From positions 1 to 57,611 of the forward strand of contig JASJBE010000018.1 in assembly GCA_030066655.1 (NCBI GenBank): DNA of 57,611 nt, read 5' to 3'. Shown here piece after piece: positions 16,552 to 25,499 of this stretch (its first letter is position 1; every line of letters starts with the position of its first letter). The position numbers were made by a program, and so were the translations under genes. The notes below the pieces were generated by a model. The model was given only the letters and a program-made list of their open reading frames with translations, did no database searches and was not told where the DNA came from. The DNA is from Woeseiaceae bacterium. Its GTDB lineage: Bacteria; Pseudomonadota; Gammaproteobacteria; Steroidobacterales; Woeseiaceae.

Positions 16552-17150
16552 TACGCGTACTGATTGCCGAGGATCAGGCGATGCTGCGCGGCGCGCTGGC
16601 CACGTTGCTCGACCTCGAGGAAGACATAGAGATTATTGGCGTTGCTGAGGATGGCACTGCCGGCATGCGGATGACCGAGGCACTCAAACCCGATGTGTTG
16701 ATGACCGATATCGAGATGCCCGGCCTGTCCGGGATCGAAATCGCGTCCGCTATTCGCGACAAGCGTCTTGATACTCGCGTGCTGATCGTCACAACGTTCG
16801 CGAGGCCGGGTTACCTGCAGCGAGCACTTCAGGCTGGTGTCTCCGGTTACGTGCTCAAGGATGCGGCCAGCGATGAACTGGCGGGCGCCATACGTGCGGT
16901 ACACGGAGGCGAGCGTTATGTCCCCGCTGAGCTCGCCGAGCTGGCCTGGACCACGCCCGACCCGCTGAATACTCGCGAGCGCCAGGTGCTCCGTCTTGCG
17001 GAAGAGGGCATGTCCAACAAGCAAATAGCCGCTGAGCTCTGCCTGTCAGTCGGCACCGTCAGGAACTACCTCGCCGAGGCGATGAGCAAACTGGGCGCAG
17101 GCAACCGCATCGAGGCCTTTCAGACCGCGAGGGATCTTGGCTGGTTGTAG
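16548..17150 (+). CDS. NarL/LuxR-family response regulator
   Basis: A 200-residue regulator with a receiver domain (acidic pair Glu8/Asp9, phospho-acceptor Asp54 in LMTDIEMPG, conserved Lys in GYVLKDA) and a C-terminal LuxR-type helix-turn-helix (LNTRERQVLRLAEEGMSNKQ). The start overlaps the kinase stop as ATGA. It is the likely partner of the kinase and probably controls its own operon through the inverted repeat at 11891. A bidirectional terminator follows at 17228. Confidence 0.95.
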   Translation: MIRVLIAEDQAMLRGALATLLDLEEDIEIIGVAEDGTAGMRMTEALKPDVLMTDIEMPGLSGIEIASAIRDKRLDTRVLIVTTFARPGYLQRALQAGVSGYVLKDAASDELAGAIRAVHGGERYVPAELAELAWTTPDPLNTRERQVLRLAEEGMSNKQIAAELCLSVGTVRNYLAEAMSKLGAGNRIEAFQTARDLGWL

Positions 17151-17227
17151 GCGAAATCAGCTTCCTAGTCGAGGCTGTCGCCGAGGCCGAACGACTCACA
17201 CAAGCCCGCCAACAAGGCTCTTTGGGC

Positions 17228-17265
17228 GAACAAAAAAAAGGCCCCGTTATGGGGCCTTTTTGTTC
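17228..17265. terminator. Bidirectional terminator
   Basis: GGCCCC pairs with GGGGCC across a GTTAT loop, flanked by eight As on one side and five Ts on the other, and the outer GAAC/GTTC bases also pair. It can stop both the two-component operon (plus) and the convergent zinc-receptor gene (minus). Confidence 0.93.
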
Positions 17266-17300
17266 TAGCTATTTGCCGATGCGATCGGCGAAGTGATCGA

Positions 17301-19517
17301 TCAGAACCGCACGTTTACGCCGAACCGCAGGTCCCGACCCGGCAGCGGCGCCGCTTCAGTCAGGAAGGATGTGGAGGACCGCGCGAACTCGTCGGTCAGG
17401 TTACGTCCTCGCAGCGACAGCGTAACGTTCTCCGCGCCCGGAACCTGCACGCTCAGGTACACGTTGACGAATGTATAGCTGTCCGTCGGGATGGTCCCTG
17501 GGAGTTCGACCTCACTGCCCTCGGGAGCGACGCCTACGCGATCCTGGTCACCGGCGTGCTGTACCTCCAGGCGCAGGCTCGAATTCCACGGCTTGTAGTC
17601 GATATTCACACCGCCCAGGAAGCGAGTCGGCGGGAAGAACGGCAAATTGCCGGCCGCCACGGTGGCGGCGTTGCTTCCCAGCGGCGTGAAGTCGTCGCGC
17701 ACGTTGTCGATGCCTCCGAATGTCGTGCTCTCCGTGGTTTCTCCTCGAGCCAGGTCGAACTGGCCGTCGAAGGACAGCCGGAAGTCTGCCGAATCTACCG
17801 CGAGATAGTCCGCCTCCAGTTCGAAACCATAGAGCTCTGCATCTGCCTGTTGGAAGGCAAAAACCGGGAGCCCCTCGTCGGCGGGGAACGGTTCGCCTTC
17901 TTCGAAGAGGTCGCCCGTTGGGCTTTGAAATATAAAATCGTTGTAGTCGATGAAGTAGACGTTCGCGCCAAAGCCGAACGCGCCAGTGGTCGTCTTGAAC
18001 GACAGCTCAACTGAATTCGCTACCTCGGTATCGAGATTCACGTCACCGATCTCAACCGCACTGGTGGCCGCGTGGAACCCGTTTGAGAATAACTCCTCCG
18101 GTGTAGGCGCCCGTTCAGACCGCGCGAGGTTAATGCCAACACTGGTTCCTTCGCTCATCTCATAGATGCCGGTGAACGCGGCGGAAAACGTGGTCTGGGT
18201 GTCACTGAAACTTGTGCCTTCGAAGGCGAGATTGTCAGTTTCGTTTTCCTGCCTGTCGATACGGGCACTGGCCTCGAAAATATAAGAGTCGAACGAATAC
18301 TGTCCCAGTCCAAATACGCCCAAGCGGAACTGATCGTTGCGCGGGATAAAGGACTCTTCGCCTTCAGCTGCGAATTCCCGGTCTCCGATGGTCAGGCCAA
18401 CGATGCCGGTGATCGCGCCCCTGCCGTAGTCAGAGCTGTTCAGGAAGGCTTCGGCGCGGAGTTCCCACTCTTCGTTGTCATAGCTCGTCTCCGGCTCGTC
18501 ACCTGCGAACTCGGTGTGTTCGTAGTCAGCCAGGCCAAAGCGGAACTTAGCGAGTTTCACAAGGCCGTCGTCGAAGTTGTACTCACCGTCGAGATCGAAG
18601 CGGACCTGTTCGAAGTCGATATTGATCGGACCTTCTTCTTCCTCTTCCTCTTCAGCGAGCGGATCTTCTTCGCCTTCTTCTTCCTCTTTCTTTTTGCCGC
18701 CGGGCAGGCCGTAGCGGCCTTCCTGCAAGCCTACTGAAAATCCGAGGTAGCCCTGCTCGCCGAGCCACGAGAGGCCTGCCGTACCCGACGTTGCTTCAGA
18801 CTGGCTGTTTTCAACGATACCCTCGACCCCTTCCTCCTCAGCCTCCTCGCTGGCGAATCCGGGAATCTCATATTCGTTCGCATCACGGTCGTTGCCGCTA
18901 ATGTGGAACACCACGTTGTCCGTAACGCTGACATTGGCCGAACCGCCGATCGAGTCGCCGTCGTCCACGGTCGAGTGAGACGCGTTTACGTCGAGCTCGA
19001 AGCCGTTTTCGGGGCGGCTCCGCGGAATGCGGTTGTCGAATACGTTCACGACACCACCGACAGCATTCTGGCCGTAGCGCAGGGTTGCGGCGCCTCGAAG
19101 AATCTCGACTTGCTCCGCCGTCGCCATCTCGGTTGCCACCAGGTGATCACCACTCGCGGTCGAAACATCGAAGGTAGAAATGTCGTTGCTCAGCATCCGG
19201 ATGCGGTCTGCTCCCAGGCCACGAATAATGGGTCGGGACGCGCCGGGTCCGAAAAAGGTCGAACTCACCCCCGGTTGGCTCGCCAGGGTCTGACCGATGG
19301 TGCTGTCGAGCTCGCGGATGATTTCGTCGCGACCCAGGACGGTCGTGCCGAGCACAATTTCACGGATGCTTGACTGCAGCGGCGATGAGCGGACGATCAC
19401 TTCATCGATGACGGCTGCGTCGTCAGTGTTGGTATCCGTTTCGTTTGCCTGCGCGGCGGCCATTGTCGTCCCCAGCAATAGCAGGCTGGCGGGCGACAGT
19501 TTACGGGTTGTGTCCAT
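17301..19517 (-). CDS. ZnuD-like zinc TonB-dependent receptor with Glu-rich loop
   Basis: A 738-residue TBDR. The signal peptide covers residues 1-24 (ending AAAQA), the TonB box is IDEVIVRSS, and the plug has the pattern SSTFFGPGASRPIIRGLGAD and EILRGAATLRYGQNAVGGVV seen in the ZnuD-type zinc receptors. A barrel follows, ending RFGVNVRF. After YGLPGG, where homologues carry a His-rich external loop, this protein has a Lys/Glu stretch (about residues 270-293) with 15 or more Glu and no His. A Zur-box-like site lies on the promoter, supporting zinc uptake. I chose ATG 19517 (GAGGA upstream); a longer reading would start inside a direct repeat. Confidence 0.87.
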   Translation of the reverse strand: MDTTRKLSPASLLLLGTTMAAAQANETDTNTDDAAVIDEVIVRSSPLQSSIREIVLGTTVLGRDEIIRELDSTIGQTLASQPGVSSTFFGPGASRPIIRGLGADRIRMLSNDISTFDVSTASGDHLVATEMATAEQVEILRGAATLRYGQNAVGGVVNVFDNRIPRSRPENGFELDVNASHSTVDDGDSIGGSANVSVTDNVVFHISGNDRDANEYEIPGFASEEAEEEGVEGIVENSQSEATSGTAGLSWLGEQGYLGFSVGLQEGRYGLPGGKKKEEEEGEEDPLAEEEEEEEGPINIDFEQVRFDLDGEYNFDDGLVKLAKFRFGLADYEHTEFAGDEPETSYDNEEWELRAEAFLNSSDYGRGAITGIVGLTIGDREFAAEGEESFIPRNDQFRLGVFGLGQYSFDSYIFEASARIDRQENETDNLAFEGTSFSDTQTTFSAAFTGIYEMSEGTSVGINLARSERAPTPEELFSNGFHAATSAVEIGDVNLDTEVANSVELSFKTTTGAFGFGANVYFIDYNDFIFQSPTGDLFEEGEPFPADEGLPVFAFQQADAELYGFELEADYLAVDSADFRLSFDGQFDLARGETTESTTFGGIDNVRDDFTPLGSNAATVAAGNLPFFPPTRFLGGVNIDYKPWNSSLRLEVQHAGDQDRVGVAPEGSEVELPGTIPTDSYTFVNVYLSVQVPGAENVTLSLRGRNLTDEFARSSTSFLTEAAPLPGRDLRFGVNVRF

Positions 19518-19547
19518 TTTTGATTCCTCAAGACTCTCGATTTCTTC

Positions 19548-19597
19548 GGCGCAAAAGGCGCTCAAGGTGCTTTTTTTTGGCGCAAAAGGCGCTCAAG
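19548..19597 (-). repeat. Two perfect 19-bp direct repeats in the receptor leader
   Basis: GGCGCAAAAGGCGCTCAAG occurs at 19548-19566 and again, without a mismatch, at 19579-19597, a 31-base period (about three helical turns). Each unit can fold as a small GCGC hairpin. They lie between the Zur-like site and the receptor start, so they would be in the 5' leader of its mRNA. A recent local duplication or a tandem protein-binding site are both possible. Confidence 0.8.
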
Positions 19598-19621
19598 CTT
19601 TGTCTGCCAGGTCGGCAAACC

Positions 19622-19644
19622 GTAATGTTATATTATAACTTTGA
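19622..19644 (-). promoter_or_regulatory. Zur-box-like operator over the receptor -10
   Basis: The core AATGTTATATTATAAC matches the gammaproteobacterial Zur consensus as I recall it (AATGTTATA-N-TATAACATT) at all but a few outer bases. On the minus strand it contains a perfect -10 element TATAAT (19632-19637). The receptor start is 105 bases downstream. Binding of zinc-loaded Zur here would block transcription of the receptor gene. Confidence 0.72.
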
Positions 19645-19878
19645 GAACGTGAACCGCTTTGTGATGTCTTAAGGCTAGTTTTTTCAGGAGGCTCCATTTC
19701 CAGATACACTGCGATCTGGTATCGATGGTTTCGCCGCCACCCTCAGGGTCCGGGGCGAGAAGCCCCCGGTTCCAACGAGACTATGTCAAACAGCACGATC
19801 GGCGGTGGATGGCGATCCAGTCGATCAATCAGATGCGCAGGCCGCCTGAATCGACGCTTCGATATTCAAGACAAGAGT

Positions 19879-21102
19879 ATGCGCATTGAGACCATTGAGA
19901 CAATCGAGCGGCTCTTCGAGATAGAGCTGGACTGGGACGAGTTGTACAGGTCCGATCCGCACGCGCACCTCTACCTGTCCTCCGATTTCCTGTGTTCTGT
20001 CGCCATCAGGGTGGCTGGAAAATTTCGCATCCTGGCTGCGTGGTCCGATGACAATCGCTGCATCGGTCTGCTGCCGCTGATTGTGACGACCCGGTGGAGC
20101 AAGTCCGGACGCTGTCTGACCAATGTGCTGGACATGCTGGGTCACGTATTCGACGCGGATTACACGGGGATATTGTGCGATCCGGAGTTTGAAGAGCCGG
20201 TCTGCCGTGCGTTCGCTGGCGAGGTATCGCAGATGGCGCATTCGCGCATCATCCTCAACTACTTCAGCGGGCCCGCCACTCGACTGGACGCCTTCACCGG
20301 CGCGTTCGATCCAGAGATCTTCGACAGCACGGCCAACGAACACCTGATCAACGACGGGCAAACGAACAACCTGGTCTGCCCCTACATCGACCTCCCGGAC
20401 AGTTTCTCCGACTACCTCGCAAGCTTAAGCGCCAACTCGCGACAGAAGCTACGGCGTCTGCTGCGCCAGCTCGACGGTGACCCGAGCCTGAAAATCAGGA
20501 AGTCCCGGCCTGAGACCTACACGGAAGACGTGACCATTTTGTCCAAGCTCTGGTACCTGAAACACGCCGAGCAGAAAGGCCAGAAGCGGGCGGCCCGCCT
20601 CGCCGAGCTGTTCAAGGAGGTGGTGATGCTCGGCCTTGCCAATGGCACGGTCTACCTCGCGATTCTCTGGCGCGATGGAACACCGATAGCCGCGCAGGCG
20701 AACTACATCGATAAGGCCAAACGGCAGGCGCTGTTCCACGTGGCTGGGCGGGATGATGCCGTCCGCGATCTGTCGGTGGGACTCATGCTGCAGGCGCACT
20801 GCATTCGATGGGCCATCGCCAACGGGCTCGAGCGCTATGATTTCACGATTGGAGACGAACCCTACAAGTACAGCCTCGGCGGTGTTGACCGCGAGATCGT
20901 CTCCGCCGAAGTGTTCACCAGGACCGGAACCAACATCAACGACAGACTGGACGAGTGCAGCCGCGAAGATGCCCTGCAGTTCATTCGCCAGTATGCCGCC
21001 AAGGGCCACAACGAGGATGCACGGACCGCGGCCAGGCAGGCGGCTCTGACATGGCCTGATCTGACGTTCGACGGTGACCTGAGCGCACTGATCTCGATTT
21101 GA
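19879..21102 (+). CDS. CelD/FemAB-like GNAT acetyltransferase (BioF2-like)
   Basis: A 407-residue cytoplasmic protein. The opening IERLFEIELDWDELYRSDPHAHLYLSSDFL and the central LSANSRQKLRRLLRQL and the LFHVAGRDDAVRDLSVGLML stretch match the CelD/BcsL (Acetyltransf_6) type of double GNAT protein, which transfers acyl or aminoacyl groups. ATG 19879 fits the family start; an upstream reading from 19783 adds 32 residues of unlike sequence. It lies 86 bases before the cyanophycinase-family gene on the same strand, so they may be co-transcribed. Substrate unknown. Confidence 0.8.
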   Translation: MRIETIETIERLFEIELDWDELYRSDPHAHLYLSSDFLCSVAIRVAGKFRILAAWSDDNRCIGLLPLIVTTRWSKSGRCLTNVLDMLGHVFDADYTGILCDPEFEEPVCRAFAGEVSQMAHSRIILNYFSGPATRLDAFTGAFDPEIFDSTANEHLINDGQTNNLVCPYIDLPDSFSDYLASLSANSRQKLRRLLRQLDGDPSLKIRKSRPETYTEDVTILSKLWYLKHAEQKGQKRAARLAELFKEVVMLGLANGTVYLAILWRDGTPIAAQANYIDKAKRQALFHVAGRDDAVRDLSVGLMLQAHCIRWAIANGLERYDFTIGDEPYKYSLGGVDREIVSAEVFTRTGTNINDRLDECSREDALQFIRQYAAKGHNEDARTAARQAALTWPDLTFDGDLSALISI

Positions 21103-21188
21103 ATGGACGTCGTCGAGTAGGGCCACGGTGATCATGCGCAGGCAAAGTCGGTGACGCTGTGAGACCAAACCGAAGGTAAGACGAAACT

Positions 21189-22463
21189 ATGCGGAAAGAC
21201 ATCAAATCGCGCCTCTTCTCTGTTGTATGGCTTCCTGTGATCTTCGGTTGTGGGGCAGCGGCTGCGGACGACGCGGGGTCGGCACCCGGAAACCTGGTCA
21301 TTGTTGGCGGGGCGCTAAGCAGTGAAACGGGATCTATCTACCGCGCGTTTATCGAAAGCCGCCCGGACGGTAGGCCAGCCATCGCGATCATTCCTGCTGC
21401 ATCGGGGCGACCGTCGAGCAGCGCAGCAGCGTTCAAGCGCGACCTGGTCCGCTACGGCGTCGCTGAGGGCGATATTCACGTGCTGCCGATCGCAATCCGG
21501 GACGACTCGTCGACAGAGGATATCGACGAGAGTCAATGGCAGCACAACGGACACAACGAGGAACTGGCCGACGCGATGAGTGAATTCGGCGCTTTCTGGT
21601 TCGTCGGCGGCGACCAGATCCGGATCACGGATACCCTGCTGCCCGAGGCGGATCGTCCGACCGCCGTCTTGGACGCGATACGGGAGCAGCATCGCCGTGG
21701 AGCTGTCATCGGAGGAACCAGTGCTGGTGCGGCAATCATGAGCACGCCAATGATCGGCGCCGGCGACAGTTTTGCTTCGGTGGTCGAGGAGCCTGCCGAA
21801 CACTATGAAGGGATAGAGACACAGGAGCGCGGCCAGCTCTATTTGCACCATGGTCTCGGCTTCTTTCCTTACGGGATTACGGATCAGCATTTCGACCGTC
21901 GCGCGCGCTTGGGTCGCCTCGTGCGTGCGCTGGCCGAGACCGACGTCCGCGCAGGCTACGCTGTCGATGAGGACACAGCCATGCTGGTCAGTTTCGAGTC
22001 CCGGGAAATCACCGCACTTGGTTCCGGAACGGTCACGATCGTCGACGCGTCGCGAGCGATGTTTAACGAGGCGCCGTTCGCGGCCAGCAATGTCGAGATA
22101 TCGATACTGTCAGACGGTGATCGATTCTCGCTTGACGACGATGTCGTGACGCATACGGCTGGCGATCCTACCGCAGACAACGAGTACTACAGCTCCACGG
22201 CCTATCACGGAGCGGGGATGGCGTTAGGCAGCGCGCGCCTCGACAAACTGCTGGGGAGCGAGCTGGCTGATAACAGCCGCAACGACGTCATTCGTCGCTA
22301 CAGCTTTCTCGAATCCGGCGAGGGCTTCATGTATCGCTTCAGCAAGACTGAAGACACGCGCGGTTTCTGGAACGATGGCGGGGGCTCCGAGGACCGTTAC
22401 ACGGTAGAGAATATCCGCCTGGACATCGTGCCGGTCGAGATAGTCGTCGATCCCAAGGAGTAA
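21189..22463 (+). CDS. Exported cyanophycinase-family (S51) serine peptidase
   Basis: A 424-residue protein. Residues 1-26 are an export signal; Cys21 in VIFGC could be a lipobox, though Phe at -2 is atypical. The S51 domain follows with NLVIVGGALS at its start, FWFVGGDQ and the nucleophile Ser178 in GGTSAGAAIM. Family members cut cyanophycin to beta-Asp-Arg dipeptides or act on related aspartyl peptides. The last 150 residues extend beyond minimal peptidase E. Convergent to a TBDR/RpiR unit, so a scavenging role for beta-aspartyl peptides is likely but inferred. No cyanophycin synthetase is seen in the window. Confidence 0.87.
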   Translation: MRKDIKSRLFSVVWLPVIFGCGAAAADDAGSAPGNLVIVGGALSSETGSIYRAFIESRPDGRPAIAIIPAASGRPSSSAAAFKRDLVRYGVAEGDIHVLPIAIRDDSSTEDIDESQWQHNGHNEELADAMSEFGAFWFVGGDQIRITDTLLPEADRPTAVLDAIREQHRRGAVIGGTSAGAAIMSTPMIGAGDSFASVVEEPAEHYEGIETQERGQLYLHHGLGFFPYGITDQHFDRRARLGRLVRALAETDVRAGYAVDEDTAMLVSFESREITALGSGTVTIVDASRAMFNEAPFAASNVEISILSDGDRFSLDDDVVTHTAGDPTADNEYYSSTAYHGAGMALGSARLDKLLGSELADNSRNDVIRRYSFLESGEGFMYRFSKTEDTRGFWNDGGGSEDRYTVENIRLDIVPVEIVVDPKE

Positions 22464-22465
22464 TG

Positions 22466-22491
22466 CCGGGCGCCCGTCGTCGGGCACCCGG
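22466..22491. terminator. GC hairpin between convergent genes
   Basis: CCGGG-C-GCCCG and CGGGC-A-CCCGG pair across a TCGT loop with one internal mismatch. It lies right after the peptidase stop and just before the convergent TBDR stop. There is no T-tract, so termination efficiency is uncertain. Confidence 0.55.
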
Positions 22492-22503
22492 CTGCTGCAT
22501 GCC

Positions 22504-25446
22504 TTAGAAACCGTGTGTATACCGCAGGGTCACGAAACGCCCCATGATGTTGGTATTGGTGTAGTCGACATTGGCTCCACTGCCGAACACCCGGTTGGGC
22601 TCCTCGTCCAATGCGTTCAAGACGTTCAACTGCAGGTACGAGGTATCGGTGAAGTCGTAGCTCGCGCTTAAGTCCACCGTCGTCCAGGAACTGACATCCA
22701 CCGAATCGACAAGTGGGTCCAGCCCGGCATTTTCAGCCGCATCGGTGAAGAGATCGTCTTCGTAGCTGCCGGTGTAGTTGAGGCTCAGGGATGTGCGCCA
22801 GTCACCGGTGCGCCAGCGGAGCTTCGCACGTGCGAACAGCTCCGGATAGGTGAACTTGCCGGCGAAATTCTCGACCGCTGACGTTTCCAGCAGCTGCTCT
22901 TCGAACTCCACGAGGTAGGACAGGTCGAGAAGCAACGTGAACGTGCCGTATGCGTCGGTCTCGAAGTACTGCGTGTAGGCAACATCGATGCCCTCGACGT
23001 CCTGTCGGCCTGCGTTGAACTGCTGGAAGTGCACGTCGAGCAGCTCACCGTTGTCGAGATACAAGCCCGGCTGTCCGGTGACGAGATCGTTCGGGTCGGT
23101 GAAAATGCCGCCCGCCGTATTGCCCTGCAGCGTGTTGAAGACGTAAGCGTCCTGTTCGTCGACGATGATGTTCCGATACTCGATCCGCCACCAGTCGATG
23201 TTCACGTCGATGTCATCAGTCGGGCGGAACAGAACACCGAACCCATAAGTATCGGCCGTTTCTGGCTCGAGATCGGGATTGCCAACCAGTTCCGTGTTCA
23301 GGCCGAGCGTAGAGTCAAAGCCGCCACAGATACCCTGGTCGAGGAAGAACTGCGAGAACTGGTCGGAGCTGTCGCAGAATGCCCGATAGCTGTTGAGCTT
23401 CGTTGTCAGGCCCGCCTGTGCGAGCGAGGGTGCGCGGTAGGACTGTGACCAGTTGGCGCGCAGAATAGCTTTCTCGGTCACTTCATAACGCAGGCCGATC
23501 TTGCCGTTGGTGTCTCCACCAAAGTCCTCGTAATCGTCATAGCGCAGCGCCAGTTGCGCTTCGAAGCCGTCGAAAATGGGGACATACATCTCGCCGAAGA
23601 CCGAAAACTGATCGCGTTCGTATAATGCGCCCGTCGAGCTAAATGCGAGGACGGGGTCGGAGTTTTCAGGGGTGGCCAGCAGCGAGCGATCCGGAACATC
23701 CGAAATCTCTTCGCGACGCCAGTCGAGTCCGAACGCGGCTGCCACGGGCCCGGCCGGAACGTCGAACAATTCGAGCGTCGACGCCTTGAAATCGAACGCG
23801 AGCAGATCCGACTCGCCTTTTCGAGCGCCCTCGACCCGCAGTAACTCGAGGATGTCGGCAGACTGATCGGAGACATTGTTGAACGGGTCCACCCACAGCG
23901 TCGTCAGGCCATTGTCCTCGCAGGTCGCACCGCCCGGGAAGTAGCTGACATTCCGTTTGTTGGCAATGTCATTGCCTGACGGAAAGTACTCATAGTCAGC
24001 CGTCACCGTCGAACCGTCGCTGCACAGGTTACCGAGCAAACCGGCCTGCAGCCGTTCACGGTTGATGAGTCCCTGGGTGCCACGCTGCACCGATTCGGAG
24101 CGACCAATGCTCGCAGCCGCTTCCCAGGACCAGTCGCCGGCTTCGCCCGACAAACCGGTAACGAATCGGAAGCTGTCTGTCTCGACCTCGGTCTCGCGAG
24201 GATCGTCGAAGCGGCCAAACACCGTATAAAAGTAGTCGTCAGCATCCCGGCCAAAGGTCGAACTGTCGTTCTCAATCAAGTTCAGAACATCGACGGCGCT
24301 GAGACCACCGACCGGCGTATAGTCGTCTGACGTTGCATTTGAATACGAGACTTCCAGTGCGTCGATCAGTTCCTGCTCATTCGCCCATCCCGGGTGAAAG
24401 GGACTCAAAGCGAGGCCGCTGCCGCCAAAGCTTGCACCCGACCTGTTACCGAATGATTCGGTGGTCTGGTACATCAACTCGTTAAACCAGGTGACGCGAT
24501 CGAAGTCGACATTAAAGCTGGCCGTGACGCCGACCGATTCGAACTCGCCGATGGCCGCGACCACGTCGTTGACGTTGTACAGACAGGCGCGCCCAAACGA
24601 ACTGTCGCCGGGCGTAAACCGATCACCGGCAACCGCCGCGCAGTTATCTTCGTCAATGACGTCAGACAGGGAGACCGCAGAGCTATTGAAAGCAAGATAT
24701 GCACTGTCCGCACTAGGGTCCGCGGAGATCGCCGTTATCGAACGATCTCGCTCAAAGAGCGCGCCACGTTTGAAGTAGTCGGCCACAATCATTGTTCGAG
24801 TACGATCCGTTGCGGCGCCCCAGATCATATTGACGTTGTACTTGCCATCGTCTGAAGACGCAGTCGAGTTACCGCCGGACACGCTGACTTCAAAGCCTTC
24901 GTAGTCGTCGCGCAGAATCACGTTGACGACGCCAGCGACGGCATCGGCTCCATACGTGGCGGACGCACCGCTTGTCAGAACCTCAACCCGCTCGATCGCG
25001 GCCAGCGGAATCGAGTTGATGTCCACGAACGACTCCGTGCCGCCCTTCGCGAACGACGCGACAGACACGCGGCGTCCATTGACCAACGTCAGCGTCGACG
25101 ATGTGCCCAGACCACGCAATGACACGGCGGATGAGCCCACCGGATTCTGTTGGGAGCCCGGCCCCGAGCCTTCGGTCGTAAACGTGCCGTTGCCGCCGCC
25201 CGTCTGCGTCAGCTGGTCGAGCAGGTTGACCAGCGTGTCGGCACCGGATTCGTCGATGTCCTCACGGGATATCTCAACAGCGGGTAGTGCACCGTCAAGC
25301 TCGAGTCCCTCAATGTGGGAGCCCGTTACCGTAATTTCTTCGATTTCCTCATCCTGAGCCAATGCGGTTGCCGCTGAGAACGCAAAAGCCAGCGCACAAG
25401 CCGCTGAGATCTGTTTCACCCTGTTGGATCTATGGAGACTAGCCAT
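22504..25446 (-). CDS. TonB-dependent outer-membrane receptor
   Basis: A 980-residue TBDR with a signal peptide (residues 1-31, ending ATALAQ), TonB box EEITVTGSH, plug domain (VSLRGLGTSSTLTLVNGRRV, ERVEVLTSGASATYGADAVA) and a long barrel ending in TLRYTHGF. I chose ATG 25446 with a GAGGGA site upstream. The gene lies 53 bases after the rpiR-family gene on the same strand, so they are probably one transcript under that regulator. Convergent to an exported cyanophycinase-family peptidase, which suggests import of its products (aspartyl peptides). The substrate call is inference. Confidence 0.92.
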   Translation of the reverse strand: MASLHRSNRVKQISAACALAFAFSAATALAQDEEIEEITVTGSHIEGLELDGALPAVEISREDIDESGADTLVNLLDQLTQTGGGNGTFTTEGSGPGSQQNPVGSSAVSLRGLGTSSTLTLVNGRRVSVASFAKGGTESFVDINSIPLAAIERVEVLTSGASATYGADAVAGVVNVILRDDYEGFEVSVSGGNSTASSDDGKYNVNMIWGAATDRTRTMIVADYFKRGALFERDRSITAISADPSADSAYLAFNSSAVSLSDVIDEDNCAAVAGDRFTPGDSSFGRACLYNVNDVVAAIGEFESVGVTASFNVDFDRVTWFNELMYQTTESFGNRSGASFGGSGLALSPFHPGWANEQELIDALEVSYSNATSDDYTPVGGLSAVDVLNLIENDSSTFGRDADDYFYTVFGRFDDPRETEVETDSFRFVTGLSGEAGDWSWEAAASIGRSESVQRGTQGLINRERLQAGLLGNLCSDGSTVTADYEYFPSGNDIANKRNVSYFPGGATCEDNGLTTLWVDPFNNVSDQSADILELLRVEGARKGESDLLAFDFKASTLELFDVPAGPVAAAFGLDWRREEISDVPDRSLLATPENSDPVLAFSSTGALYERDQFSVFGEMYVPIFDGFEAQLALRYDDYEDFGGDTNGKIGLRYEVTEKAILRANWSQSYRAPSLAQAGLTTKLNSYRAFCDSSDQFSQFFLDQGICGGFDSTLGLNTELVGNPDLEPETADTYGFGVLFRPTDDIDVNIDWWRIEYRNIIVDEQDAYVFNTLQGNTAGGIFTDPNDLVTGQPGLYLDNGELLDVHFQQFNAGRQDVEGIDVAYTQYFETDAYGTFTLLLDLSYLVEFEEQLLETSAVENFAGKFTYPELFARAKLRWRTGDWRTSLSLNYTGSYEDDLFTDAAENAGLDPLVDSVDVSSWTTVDLSASYDFTDTSYLQLNVLNALDEEPNRVFGSGANVDYTNTNIMGRFVTLRYTHGF

Positions 25447-25499
25447 CTCTTTGTCCCTCTTCTGTATTTCCAATTAACGTTGATGTGTCCACGTGAACG

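Larger units (their letters stand above)
19518..19878. other. Divergent region between zinc receptor and acetyltransferase
   Basis: A 361-base region with no gene. It holds two 19-bp direct repeats in the receptor leader (19548-19566, 19579-19597) and a Zur-box-like palindrome over a TATAAT (19622-19644). The plus-strand half, 19680-19878, shows nothing I can name. Confidence 0.6.
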
